Shown: one piece after another, positions 33,704 through 42,230 of the stretch | Layout of the letters: every line of letters starts with the position of its first letter | How positions within the stretch are numbered: the stretch's first letter is position 1 | Assembly (NCBI RefSeq): GCF_003148845.1 | Contig: NZ_QGHA01000003.1 | Coordinates: 584,377 to 648,376 of the forward strand | DNA: 64,000 nucleotides | DNA from: Mucilaginibacter oryzae | GTDB lineage: Bacteria; Bacteroidota; Bacteroidia; Sphingobacteriales; Sphingobacteriaceae | Direction: 5' to 3' | The notes under the pieces: model-generated | Told to the model about the DNA's origin: nothing | The model's database searches: none | The model's input: the letters and a program-made list of their open reading frames with translations, nothing else | Made by a program: the position numbers and the translations under genes

Positions 33704-35941
33704 ATGGCCAAAAAAAATACTAAAACCGAAACTCCCTTACCAGACGCGAAGCCTGTAAAAACAAAAAAAGCAGGCGCTAAGGCCAAAACAGAACAGGTTA
33801 CGCCACCGGTTGAGGCGGCGCCCGTAAAAAAAACTACTAAAACTAAAGCTGTTGCAACGGCCGATAAACCTGCTGCCTCAAAACCTGCAAAAGCGGCTCC
33901 AGCTGATAAACCTGCCGCTGTAAAAAAAGCCGCTGCGGCTAAAACTAAAGCGGCCGCGGTTGAAGCCGTGGAAGTTACGGCACAGCAGCAGCCTGTGCAG
34001 TTAAAGGCCGTTGAGCCTTACAGCCGCTTTACCGATTTTGATATCAGTTTGTTTAAAGCAGGCAAGCACTTTAAACTGTACGAAAAACTGGGCTCGCATG
34101 TGGTGGAGCATTTGGGTGTTGTGGGTACATACTTCGCGGTATGGGCCCCTAACGCGCAGTATGTATCGGTTATAGGCAATTTTAACGGCTGGAACCGCGG
34201 CTCGCATAGCTTAAACGCCCGTTGGGATTCGTCGGGCATATGGGAAGGTTTTATTCCAAACATTGGCAACGGCGAAACCTATAAATACTTTATAAAAGCA
34301 TCAGGCGGCGAAGACCTGGAAAAGAGCGATCCGTTTGCTTTACGCTGGGAACTGCCCCCGCGCACGGCATCGATAGTGGCCGATACTTTTTACGAGTGGA
34401 AAGACGAAAGCTGGATGCAAACCCGCCACGAACATAACGCGCTGGATAGGCCCTACTCGGTTTATGAGGTGCATTTAGGCTCGTGGGCGCGTAACCCCGA
34501 AAGCCCCGACGAGTTTTTGAGCTACACGCAACTTGCCGAAAAGCTGGTGCCCTACGTTAAAGAAATGGGCTTTACGCATGTAGAGTTTATGCCGATAATG
34601 GAGCACCCTTTTTACCCAAGCTGGGGATACCAGGTAAGCGGTTACTTTGCCGCGGCATCGCGGTACGGCACCCCGCAACAACTGATGTTTTTGATTGAGG
34701 AGTTCCACAAGGCAGGCATAGGGGTGATCCTGGATTGGGTGCCCTCGCATTTTCCCGGCGATGCCCATGCATTATATAAATTTGACGGTACACACCTGTA
34801 TGAGCATGCCGACAGCCGCAAAGGCTTCCACCCGGATTGGAAATCGTACATATTTAACTATGGCCGCAATGAGGTGAGGGCCTTCCTGATCAGTAACGCT
34901 ATTTTTTGGCTGGACAGGTACCATGCCGACGGTTTACGGGTTGACGCCGTTGCCTCGATGCTGTATCTGGACTACTCGCGTAAGCATGGCGAGTGGGAAG
35001 CCAACATATACGGCGGTAATGAAAACCTCGAAGCTATCTCCTTCCTCAAAGAATTTAACGAGGCCGTTTATGCCAATTTCCCATCAACGCAAACCATTGC
35101 CGAAGAATCTACATCGTTTAAAGGCGTAAGCCGCCCGGTTTACCTGGGGGGGCTGGGCTTTGGCATGAAGTGGATGATGGGCTGGATGCATGATACCATC
35201 GATTATTTTAAACAGGATCCTATCCACCGCAAATACCACCATAACGAAATAACTTTCAGCACGATATATGCCTTTACCGAAAACTTTATGCTGCCTTTCT
35301 CGCACGATGAGGTAGTGTACGGCAAAGGATCGATGCTGCGCAAAATGCCGGGCGACGAGTGGCAGCAATTTGCCAACCTGAGGTTGATGTACGGCTACAT
35401 GTTTACGCACCCGGGCGCCAAACTACTGTTTATGGGGGCCGAATTTGGGCAGGGCGATGAATGGAATTTCAGCCAGTCGTTACAATGGCATGTGCTGCAA
35501 TATCCTAACCACGCAGGCATCAGCGAAACCATGAAAGCGCTTAACCATTTATACCGCCGGGAACCAGCTTTATACGAAAAGGCATTCTCGCACCAGGGTT
35601 TTGAATGGGTTGACGGCGGCAATGCCAACGATTCGATACTGGTTTACCGCCGCATGGGGCATGACAGCAAAAACGACCTGATGATTGTACTGAACATGAC
35701 CCCGGTTGTACGCCGCGATTACCGCATAGGTGTGCCCGCAGCCGGTAAGTGGCAGGAAATTTTCAATTCGGATAACCAAAAATACTGGGGCAGCGGTATC
35801 ATTAACTACGATGCCGTGCAAAGTGATGCCGTAAGCTGGCATGGCAAGGCGCAATCCATCAAAATAAGCATACCGCCGCTTGGGGCCGCGGTGTTTAAAC
35901 GCCTGCCCGATGTACCGCCCAAATACGAGTTGAAAAAGTAA
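33704..35941 (+). CDS. glgB: 1,4-alpha-glucan branching enzyme with lysine/alanine-rich N-terminal tail
   Basis: 745 residues. Residues 105-230 are a CBM48 domain (GVVGTYFAVWAPNAQYVSVI, GNFNGWNRGSH); 250-640 the GH13 barrel with DGLRVDAVASM (nucleophile about Asp414), AEEST (acid about Glu467) and FSHDEVVYGKGSM; a C-terminal beta domain ends the protein. It makes alpha-1,6 branches in glycogen. Residues 1-90 are an unusual tail of Lys, Ala, Pro and Thr (KTKKAGAKAKTE, ADKPAASKPAKAAPADK) that looks like histone H1 or Bacteroidota Hc1-like tails and is not needed for catalysis. No other glg gene is adjacent. Confidence 0.95.
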   Translation: MAKKNTKTETPLPDAKPVKTKKAGAKAKTEQVTPPVEAAPVKKTTKTKAVATADKPAASKPAKAAPADKPAAVKKAAAAKTKAAAVEAVEVTAQQQPVQLKAVEPYSRFTDFDISLFKAGKHFKLYEKLGSHVVEHLGVVGTYFAVWAPNAQYVSVIGNFNGWNRGSHSLNARWDSSGIWEGFIPNIGNGETYKYFIKASGGEDLEKSDPFALRWELPPRTASIVADTFYEWKDESWMQTRHEHNALDRPYSVYEVHLGSWARNPESPDEFLSYTQLAEKLVPYVKEMGFTHVEFMPIMEHPFYPSWGYQVSGYFAAASRYGTPQQLMFLIEEFHKAGIGVILDWVPSHFPGDAHALYKFDGTHLYEHADSRKGFHPDWKSYIFNYGRNEVRAFLISNAIFWLDRYHADGLRVDAVASMLYLDYSRKHGEWEANIYGGNENLEAISFLKEFNEAVYANFPSTQTIAEESTSFKGVSRPVYLGGLGFGMKWMMGWMHDTIDYFKQDPIHRKYHHNEITFSTIYAFTENFMLPFSHDEVVYGKGSMLRKMPGDEWQQFANLRLMYGYMFTHPGAKLLFMGAEFGQGDEWNFSQSLQWHVLQYPNHAGISETMKALNHLYRREPALYEKAFSHQGFEWVDGGNANDSILVYRRMGHDSKNDLMIVLNMTPVVRRDYRIGVPAAGKWQEIFNSDNQKYWGSGIINYDAVQSDAVSWHGKAQSIKISIPPLGAAVFKRLPDVPPKYELKK

Positions 35942-36013
35942 CAGGTAATCTTCGGCAGTCGTTATCAGTAGCGGAGCAATCGTACACATACAGAGGGGTT
36001 AATCAAATCCCGA

Positions 36014-36042
36014 TGTAAAGTTCGCGGTTGCTTCGCATCCTG
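36014..36042 (-). repeat. Diverged half-copy of the CGAAGCAATCGCGAAC repeat
   Basis: GTTCGCGGTTGCTTCGCAT is an inverted, diverged relative of the repeat arms at 40226 and 50595. Confidence 0.5.
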
Positions 36043-36099
36043 AAATTACTGATTTGTTAACCTTGTAAACAAGTACAATTTTCAATCGTTACAACTACC

Positions 36100-36291
36100 A
36101 TGAACCCTAAATTCAAATTACTTTACCTTACAGGCGGCATTGTAGCAACCATATTGCTCATTGTGCAAATTGTGGCAACCTATCCCAACCTCAATGCCAC
36201 GGGCGTTGTGCTGGGCGCGCTGCCCGCGCTGGCTTTGTTTTACTTATCCTACAAGGCCTATCATGTTAAAAAGGATAATGAACTGATGTGA
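36100..36291 (+). CDS. Small two-helix membrane protein
   Basis: 63 residues: KLLYLTGGIVATILLIVQIV and GVVLGALPALALFYLSYKAY form two membrane segments, with a basic/acidic tail HVKKDNELM. No family recognised. A free-standing gene downstream of glgB; the codon pattern and clean start make it plausible. Confidence 0.65.
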   Translation: MNPKFKLLYLTGGIVATILLIVQIVATYPNLNATGVVLGALPALALFYLSYKAYHVKKDNELM

Positions 36292-36382
36292 GTTAACGGC
36301 GAAGTAATTGATTCCGTCCGTCCGTCTCCCCGTCTCCAGGCCTTTGTTTACTAACCGGACAAAAACGGAAACCATTACATAA

Positions 36383-36928
36383 CTACAACTTAGCGGTATC
36401 GTTGTTTAATCTCGCATTAAGTTCGGCGGCAAGCTGGCTTAAGTTATAATCTATAGTACTTGCGCCTATGGCTATTGGCGAGCCGTAGTTTTTATAATTA
36501 AAGTCGAAACTCTTTTTTTTAAGCCGGTTGGTTTGCATTTCGATATACTGCTCGGGGTTTTTAAGGCCAACGATCAGGAATCGCTGGTTCATCACACCCT
36601 CAATGCCGAACGCGGTAATATCATCCCAGGGAATTAACCCCACCGAACTTGCGCCCGTATTATCAAAAATACCATTACTATCAATCACTAAGCCCGGCTT
36701 TTTATCGCTTAGTTTTTTAACATAAAAAAAGGCGGTAAAACCAAAAAAAACAATTCCTAAACAGGTTACGCCATATTTAACCAATATATTATCAAAAACA
36801 GGGTTACCAATATGCGGCTGAAAAGCCAGGATCCAGGTGCAGATGGCAACAAAGGCTACAGAGCCTAAAGCGCCTTTAATTATTTTGGTTTTGTTTAAGG
36901 GGATTTGGATTGGGGAATGAGCTGTCAC
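36383..36928 (-). CDS. STM3941-like membrane protein
   Basis: 181 residues, starting with GTG at 36928. Two membrane segments (GALGSVAFVAICTWILAF, YGVTCLGIVFFGFTAFFYV) precede a PH-like soluble domain: PGLVIDSNGIFDNTGASSVG, LIPWDDITAFGIEG, RFLIVGLKNPEQYI. This order of IPLNKTKI, two helices and GLVID..GI.DN matches a widespread uncharacterised family named after Salmonella STM3941. Function unknown. Confidence 0.75.
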   Translation of the reverse strand: MTAHSPIQIPLNKTKIIKGALGSVAFVAICTWILAFQPHIGNPVFDNILVKYGVTCLGIVFFGFTAFFYVKKLSDKKPGLVIDSNGIFDNTGASSVGLIPWDDITAFGIEGVMNQRFLIVGLKNPEQYIEMQTNRLKKKSFDFNYKNYGSPIAIGASTIDYNLSQLAAELNARLNNDTAKL

Positions 36929-37013
36929 GGCTGGTCGGGTTAATTGGATTAAAAGGCTTATGAATTAAGCTAAGATACAATTTATCATTCAATTGATTTA
37001 CATTAATTTGCCG

Positions 37014-37769
37014 CTAAACCGGGGGCAACGGATCATATTTATCACATCGCCTAAACATGATAAATTGCTTCAAAGCCATAAATTCGCCCTTAACCTGCCA
37101 TAAGTTAGCATCTGCCAGGATTGCTTCGGTGCCTTCCGGCCATAGTTGATTATTGAAAACACATTCGCCTATAACATTTCCGGCGGCACTTTTTGAAACG
37201 TAAATTTTCAACCAGTTAAATTTATCTGCCGTGAGCATTGGTTTAAATTTTTCTTTTATGATTTTATACAGATGATCTTCCTGTGGCAAATTTTCCCATT
37301 GTCCCTGGGTGGATAAGTTACCCAATTTAGGATGCCAGAGTACCTCGTTTTCCGGAAAGTCGAAACCCGGATCATGAGTATCCGTAAATCCATCCATCAC
37401 AGTTTGATATATCGTGGTGAGGTAGTTATCCACAGCCGCTTCAACTCTCTTCTCCGGGGTTTCGCCAATACCCGCAAGGTTTTCAACTATCCCTTTCGGA
37501 AAATGCAAAGGATGTGCGGTAAGGAACATCACCTGGATAACATAAGGATGGGCGCCGGGCGTATCAAAGACAGCTGCAGAGATCTCCAATTCGGAATTAA
37601 CGATCAAGGTAAGATATTGCGGATGCCGCTCAACCTTGTAACCTGCCAGGATCAGTTTTGCTTTTAATACTTCAATAATATATGCATTAGTATTCACAGG
37701 CCTGTAAGCATTGTTTTCTGCCTGATTTAGCGCCGTTTGTTTTTTTCTGAAAAGATCGAATAAGCCCAT
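37014..37769 (-). CDS. Uncharacterised soluble protein (possibly DUF6348 family)
   Basis: 251 residues, no signal or membrane segment. Visible stretches include MGLFDLFRKKQTAL, AHPYVIQVMFLTAHPLHFPK and ALKQFIMFRRCD. The overall plan resembles DUF6348, a family met near polymorphic toxin immunity genes, but this is from memory and weak. It stands alone. Confidence 0.65.
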   Translation of the reverse strand: MGLFDLFRKKQTALNQAENNAYRPVNTNAYIIEVLKAKLILAGYKVERHPQYLTLIVNSELEISAAVFDTPGAHPYVIQVMFLTAHPLHFPKGIVENLAGIGETPEKRVEAAVDNYLTTIYQTVMDGFTDTHDPGFDFPENEVLWHPKLGNLSTQGQWENLPQEDHLYKIIKEKFKPMLTADKFNWLKIYVSKSAAGNVIGECVFNNQLWPEGTEAILADANLWQVKGEFMALKQFIMFRRCDKYDPLPPV

Positions 37770-37952
37770 TGTGCATTTGCGATTACTGGTTTAGCTGATA
37801 CATCGAAAATAATAAATCTTTCCCGATAAACCGCTAAACAGTACCCGGCATCTTTCAGCACCCCATGGACGCTCCGCTCCTCCTGCCGGTCGTTAATTTA
37901 AAGCATCGATTTAGAATTAAGAAAGAGTCGCTTTACAGTAGATTTGAATGAT

Positions 37953-37960
37953 TATATTTG
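37953..37960 (+). promoter_or_regulatory. TATATTTG -7-like box immediately upstream of the HEPN-like gene
   Basis: A perfect TAnnTTTG match ends 6 bp before the ATG at 37967. If used, the transcript would have almost no leader. It may also be chance in AT-rich DNA. Confidence 0.3.
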
Positions 37961-37966
37961 TATGAT

Positions 37967-38377
37967 ATGACTAAGCAAACGTTAGAGATACTAACTGTTG
38001 AAAGACTTAAGGAATGCAAGGTGTTGTTGGATAATAATTGTTATAGTGGTGCCTACTATCTTGCCGGTTACTCAATTGAACTTGGCTTGAAAGCGTGTAT
38101 CGCAAAGCAGATCAATCAATATCAAATTCCGGCTAAAGCGTTTGTAAATGATTTTTATGTTCATGATTTAACCAAGGTTCGACTGGCCGGGATTGAATAT
38201 CATAGAGCATTGAAAGAGAAAGTTGATGCTGATTTTGCTATCAATTGGGGTATAGTAAAGGATTGGAGTGAAGGTGCCAGATATAAAGAATGGACAGATG
38301 TGGAGGCGAATGATTTGTACAATGCAATAACAAATGTAAAAGGAGGGATTTTAGCATGGATACAGCAATATTGGTAG
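37967..38377 (+). CDS. HEPN-like domain protein
   Basis: 136 residues from the ATG at 37967 (the longer frame uses TTG). The motif NCYSGAYYLAGYSIELGLKACI followed by VHDLTKVRLAG is the typical HEPN pattern of an all-alpha domain (A.YY.AGYa.E..LKA ... HDL..L). An Arg-x6-His string (RLAGIEYH) resembles the RNase motif of active HEPN toxins but may be incidental. It overlaps the next gene by 22 bp. Base composition is more AT-rich than the neighbours, suggesting acquisition. A toxin-antitoxin or defence role is inferred. Confidence 0.75.
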   Translation: MTKQTLEILTVERLKECKVLLDNNCYSGAYYLAGYSIELGLKACIAKQINQYQIPAKAFVNDFYVHDLTKVRLAGIEYHRALKEKVDADFAINWGIVKDWSEGARYKEWTDVEANDLYNAITNVKGGILAWIQQYW

Positions 38378-38745
38378 ATGTTTTAAATAAAAATGCGTTT
38401 AATCTGGTTAATAAATTAAATGCAAAGGGGTTTTCGTTTACGAATGCGGCTTTAATGAAAAATCATGATGCGGAAGACTGGTATCTTGTTTTGGGTATTC
38501 CGCATTTACAGGAAAAAGGCTCGAGAGCAGCGTTTGAAATAATTTATAACACAATTAAAGAAAATAATTTAGATCTATCATTAAACGATGTGAAACTTGT
38601 TGACGATAGGAGTACGATATTTGAACTTCTAAGAAAAAGATTTAGTCCCTCAGAAAAGATCTTCAAAGAAGTTTTCAGGGAAAATTACATTGATGGTGTC
38701 AGGTTTCCTGACTCTGTGGTTTACAGCGTAAAAAATGTGGCCTAA
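38356..38745 (+). CDS. Partner protein of the HEPN-like gene, unknown
   Basis: 129 residues, soluble, mixed alpha/beta. The start ATG at 38356 lies inside the HEPN-like gene, so the two are translationally coupled. No minimal nucleotidyltransferase motif (GSxARG) is visible, so this is not a classical MNT partner. The sequence includes KNHDAEDWYLVLGIPHLQEK and FREN-YIDGVRFPDSVVY. It may be the antitoxin or a regulatory partner. Confidence 0.72.
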   Translation: MDTAILVDVLNKNAFNLVNKLNAKGFSFTNAALMKNHDAEDWYLVLGIPHLQEKGSRAAFEIIYNTIKENNLDLSLNDVKLVDDRSTIFELLRKRFSPSEKIFKEVFRENYIDGVRFPDSVVYSVKNVA

Positions 38746-39255
38746 TAATCCAAACCAAGCCAATAGTGAAAAGTGCCGGGGATATATTTTCCGGCACTTT
38801 TGCTATACAGCTGCTATGTTCGATAAGCAGTTGTTATAACCTAATTTGTAAATTCTCTTTGCACCCTCTTCCTGTCGTCCGTCCGTCGCCCTGTGCCCAA
38901 TCTTTTACCAAACCAAATGGACACCGGCATCTATCCCCCCGTAAAACCCTCGATTTAGCACTAAAAAAAACCAATATTTTGCTAAATATGGCGCAATTGT
39001 GTACAATTGTAAATTACTCAGAATTTAAGTGTGAGGCGAGCATCCTTATCTGTAAACTTTACATTTAAAAAGCGGTATAATTTTCACTAACAATTGTTGA
39101 TAATATTTACACGAAAGCGCCTTTTAAATTAAATTTATACAGTAACCAGGCATAATTTATAATAAAATAACAATTTTCAATTTTTGAAAAGCAAAGTGTT
39201 CTTTTTACAATAAGTTAATCCTACTTTTAACAGATTTTTCAAAAAAACATAATTT
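38746..39255. promoter_or_regulatory. Intergenic region upstream of the BadF-type kinase with palindromes
   Basis: 510 bp without a credible gene. CAATTGT-gt-ACAATTG (38994-39009) is a perfect 7-bp-arm palindrome, and TTGTAAATTACTC (39007-39019) overlaps it and matches 11 of 13 bases of the pfkA-upstream palindrome at 41191. The remainder, 39060-39255, is very AT-rich. Confidence 0.5.
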
Positions 39256-40116
39256 ATGATCATAATTGCTGACGGTGGCTCAACCAAAACCAATTGGTGC
39301 CTGGTTACCGAAGACGGAAAAAAAGTTTACTTTAACACAGAGGGTTATAACCCATACTTTTCAGGCACAGATTACATCATCCAATCGCTTAATGAAAGCC
39401 TGCCTACCGATCTTGAAAAAGACCTGATTACCGAAGTTAATTACTACGGTGCCGGTTGCTCAACGCCCGAAATGCGTAAGATTGTTGAAGATGCCATGAA
39501 AGTGGTTTTCGCAAAATCGAAGGTAAACATAGGTCATGACCTGTTAGCTGCCGCACGCGCTTTATTGGGCAACACCGAAGGTTTTGCCGCTATTTTAGGC
39601 ACAGGTACCAACACCTGCATTTATGATGGTAAAGATATTACCCACAACATTGATTCGGGCGCGTACATTTTGGGCGACGAAGGCAGCGGTTGCTACATCG
39701 GCAAAAAACTGTTAACCGATTACCTGCGCGGCTATATGCCCGAGCCGGTGCGTAACCTGTTCTGGGAAACCTACAAACTTACGCCCGATGATATCAACGA
39801 GCAGGTTTACACCCAGCCACGCGCCAACCGTTTTTGCGCAAGCTTCAGCAAATTTGTTTACGATAACAACGTACACATCGAATACTCACGCAACCTGGTT
39901 CGTACCTCGTTCGAAGACTTTTTCCGTAACCTGGTAACCCATTACCCTGATTATCAAAAATACACCTTCAACTGTATCGGTTCGGTAGGTTACAACTTCC
40001 GCAACGTACTGGAAGAAGTAGCAACCGAAAACGGCATGACCGTAGGCAGCATCATCCGCTCGCCTATAGATAACCTGGTGAAATTCCATTTGGAGTTAGC
40101 GCCGAGCTCTTTGTAA
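39256..40116 (+). CDS. BadF/BadG-type ATPase, probable N-acetylglucosamine or amino-sugar kinase
   Basis: 286 residues, ASKHA fold. The first phosphate loop is intact (IADGGSTKTNW), the second reads AILGTGTNTCIYDG, and the adenosine region LGDEGSGCYIGKKLL is present. The family includes eukaryotic GlcNAc kinase and bacterial amino-sugar kinases, so the likely substrate is GlcNAc or glucosamine. A second, degenerate member lies in the pfkA operon 2 kb downstream. It is followed by a strong terminator. Confidence 0.88.
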   Translation: MIIIADGGSTKTNWCLVTEDGKKVYFNTEGYNPYFSGTDYIIQSLNESLPTDLEKDLITEVNYYGAGCSTPEMRKIVEDAMKVVFAKSKVNIGHDLLAAARALLGNTEGFAAILGTGTNTCIYDGKDITHNIDSGAYILGDEGSGCYIGKKLLTDYLRGYMPEPVRNLFWETYKLTPDDINEQVYTQPRANRFCASFSKFVYDNNVHIEYSRNLVRTSFEDFFRNLVTHYPDYQKYTFNCIGSVGYNFRNVLEEVATENGMTVGSIIRSPIDNLVKFHLELAPSSL

Positions 40117-40180
40117 GAAAAGACTCAAGACGACAAGAGTCAGGAATCAAGACGAAAAGTTGAGATTTAAGATTAAAAAG

Positions 40181-40216
40181 AAAAAGGGCTGGAAGATTAT
40201 TCCGGCCCTTTTTCTT
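40181..40216 (+). terminator. Rho-independent terminator after the BadF-type kinase
   Basis: AAAAAGGGCTGGAA pairs with TTCCGGCCCTTTTT (one G-U) around a 5-nt loop; a T-rich tail follows. Confidence 0.85.
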
Positions 40217-40225
40217 TTCCCAACA

Positions 40226-40320
40226 CGTCATTGCGGGGCACGAAGCAATCGCGAACTTTACCTGGCCGATTTGCATAGCCGCTCAGCTTACGTGCGATTG
40301 CTTCGTATCTCGCAATGACG
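40226..40320. repeat. Long inverted repeat of the CGTCATTGCG / CGAAGCAATCGC family
   Basis: Left arm CGTCATTGCG-N5-CGAAGCAATCGC (40226-40252), right arm GCGATTGCTTCG-N5-CGCAATGACG (40294-40320): 22 paired bases with a symmetric 5-nt internal loop and a 41-nt centre. A half-copy recurs at 50595-50645, including the centre sequence GATTTGCATAG. Confidence 0.85.
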
Positions 40321-40342
40321 GTATTTCTATTTCTCTTCTTGC

Positions 40343-40408
40343 ATCCTGATTCTTGACTTCCTGATTCTTGACTTCCTGATTCCTGACTTCCTGATTCCTG
40401 ACTTCCTG
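40343..40408. repeat. 15-bp tandem repeat, about 4.4 copies
   Basis: Units TTCCTGATTCTTGAC or TTCCTGATTCCTGAC at 40343, 40358, 40373 and 40388 plus a partial at 40403. The inverted unit AGTCAGGAATCAAGAC occurs at about 40139-40154, before the terminator. It ends just before the regulator's stop codon. Confidence 0.85.
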
Positions 40409-40417
40409 CAGCTATCC

Positions 40418-41101
40418 TCAAACCAAATTCATCTCTCCCTGAAAAATCTTGCCGTACTTGCGCTTATCAAACTTGTACAATTTGGCGGCGCGGTATGATA
40501 CGCCTTTTTGCTTTTCGTCCAGCTCTTTTAAAAAGCCGTAGCTCAGCATTTTTTTGCGGAAGTTGCGTTTATCCAGCTTTTTATCCAGCACCGCCTCGTA
40601 AAGCGATTGCAGCTGGGTAAGGGTAAACTTTTCGGGCAAAAGCTCAAAGGCTATGGGTTGATAGTGCAGGCGGCGTTTAATTTTGTTAAAGCCGGTTTTA
40701 AAAATCTCGCTATGGTCAAAAGCCAGTTTGGGCAACTCGCTTACCTGGTGCCAGAAGGCTTTTTTGGCATACTGGGTTACCGGCCGTAATTCTTTCTGGC
40801 CGTTTATGCGGATGAGCGCGTAGTAGGCCACGGTAATTACACGGCCCTGCGGGTGCCGGTTTACCTCGCCAAAGGTGTGAAACTGTTGCATGTGCATATC
40901 GCGCAGGCCGGTAAGCTCATACAAAATCCGCTCGGCAGCATCATCAATACTCTCGTCCTGCTCAACAATATAGCCGGGCAGCGCCAGCCAATCTTTATAG
41001 GGCTCTTCGTTTCGCTCAATGAGCAAAATTTTAAGCTCGCCGGCTTCAAAGCCGAATATCACGCAGTCTATCGAGAATACGGAATCAAACTTAGGTAACA
41101 T
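40418..41101 (-). CDS. Nudix-derived transcriptional regulator (NrtR-type)
   Basis: 227 residues from the ATG at 41101; the longer frame starts at TTG. Residues 1-140 are a Nudix fold, but the Nudix box is degraded: the expected REUxEExGU reads RILYELTGL, keeping one of three key Glu. Residues 150-227 are a winged helix (LTQLQSLYEAVLDKKLDKRN, FRKKMLSYGFLKEL). This is the build of NrtR-family repressors, in which the Nudix part senses a sugar or nucleotide effector rather than hydrolysing it. It is divergent from pfkA/gap with a palindrome between them, so it likely regulates glycolysis. Confidence 0.85.
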   Translation of the reverse strand: MLPKFDSVFSIDCVIFGFEAGELKILLIERNEEPYKDWLALPGYIVEQDESIDDAAERILYELTGLRDMHMQQFHTFGEVNRHPQGRVITVAYYALIRINGQKELRPVTQYAKKAFWHQVSELPKLAFDHSEIFKTGFNKIKRRLHYQPIAFELLPEKFTLTQLQSLYEAVLDKKLDKRNFRKKMLSYGFLKELDEKQKGVSYRAAKLYKFDKRKYGKIFQGEMNLV

Positions 41102-41183
41102 TAGTTCCAAACTGTTGGTGAGATTTAGTTAATAAGTTTAAAGATATAGCCTTAATTGCTAATCCAAAAAAAAATAAATAAAA

Positions 41184-41215
41184 TTTAATGGTGTAAATTA
41201 CACACAGTATCTTCG
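41184..41215 (+). promoter_or_regulatory. Predicted pfkA promoter with embedded palindromic operator
   Basis: A perfect 13-bp palindrome GTGTAA-A-TTACAC (41191-41203) lies between a TTTA -33-like element (41184) and a TATCTTCG -7-like element (41208-41215, one mismatch to TAnnTTTG), spaced 20 bp. A repressor bound here would block the polymerase. It is also in the divergent region of the Nudix-derived regulator. Confidence 0.6.
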
Positions 41216-41239
41216 TGCCGATAAACCAAAGAGTTAAAG

Positions 41240-42223
41240 ATGCGTAAAATTTCAAAAATAGGGGTTTTAACCTCGGGCGGCGACGCACCCGGTATGAACC
41301 CTTGTATACGAGCCGTTGTTAGAACAGCCCTTTACAACGGGCTGGAAGTTGTAGGGATCAGGCAGGGTTACAAAGGCCTTATTGACAACGACATGATGGA
41401 GATGAAACATCGCTCGGTGAGTAACATCCTTAATTTAGGCGGTACCATTTTAAAAACCGCGCGCTGCCTTCCCTTTAAAACCGACGAAGGCATGGAGATA
41501 GCTTACCAAAACGCCAAAGCCCGCGGCATTGACGGCCTGGTGGTTATTGGCGGCGACGGTACGTTTACCGGCGCCCTCCGCTTTTCGCGCAAATATCCTG
41601 ACATTGCCGTTATGGGCGTGCCGGGCACCATTGATAACGACCTTTGCGGATCAACCTATACCCTTGGTTTTGATACCGCTACCAATACCGTGATCGAGGC
41701 CATCGACAAAATCCGCGATACGGCCGACGCGCACGACCGCCTTTTCTTTATCGAGGTAATGGGTCGCGATTCGGGCGCTATCGCTTTGCGGGCCGGGATC
41801 TCGTGCGGGGCCGAGGCTATTTTACTGCCCGAGCGTACCACCGCTATTGATGATCTGATCAAAAACCTGAAGGATGGCCACATGAACAAAAAATCATCAA
41901 GCATTGTAATTGTTGCCGAGGGCGATAAAAACGGTGTTTGGGATGTGGCTAAGGCTGTGCAGAAGGAAGTTAAAAATTACGATATAAAAGTTACTATATT
42001 AGGCCACCTGCAACGCGGCGGGGCGCCATCAAGCTTTGACCGTATTTTGGGCAGCCGCCTGGGCTTCGCGGCGGTGAACGCACTGATTGCCGGCGAATCG
42101 CAGAAAATGGTAGGTTTACAGGCCAACCAGATATTGATGACCGACCTGGAACAGGCGCTAAACCATCATGAGTTTAAGCTGGAGCCCGATTTGTTACAAA
42201 TGATGGATATATTATCGATATAA
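41240..42223 (+). CDS. pfkA: 6-phosphofructokinase, ATP-type
   Basis: 327 residues, normal length. Motifs: IGVLTSGGDAPGMN (ATP site), VVIGGDGTFTGA, GVPGTIDNDLCGS with the catalytic Asp, MGRDSGAIAL, and LGHLQRGGAPSSFDR. It converts fructose 6-phosphate to the 1,6-bisphosphate. It is first in an operon with a BadF-type kinase relative (8 bp away) and gap. Regulation probably runs through the divergent Nudix-type protein. Confidence 0.95.
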   Translation: MRKISKIGVLTSGGDAPGMNPCIRAVVRTALYNGLEVVGIRQGYKGLIDNDMMEMKHRSVSNILNLGGTILKTARCLPFKTDEGMEIAYQNAKARGIDGLVVIGGDGTFTGALRFSRKYPDIAVMGVPGTIDNDLCGSTYTLGFDTATNTVIEAIDKIRDTADAHDRLFFIEVMGRDSGAIALRAGISCGAEAILLPERTTAIDDLIKNLKDGHMNKKSSSIVIVAEGDKNGVWDVAKAVQKEVKNYDIKVTILGHLQRGGAPSSFDRILGSRLGFAAVNALIAGESQKMVGLQANQILMTDLEQALNHHEFKLEPDLLQMMDILSI

Positions 42224-42230
42224 AAAATTA

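Noticed and set aside
38766..39068. 100-codon plus-strand frame
   Set aside because: Low-complexity composition, overlaps the palindromic regulatory region and lacks an RBS.
40197..40421. Minus-strand frame with QESGS repeats
   Set aside because: It only translates the 15-bp tandem repeat and the palindrome; no RBS.
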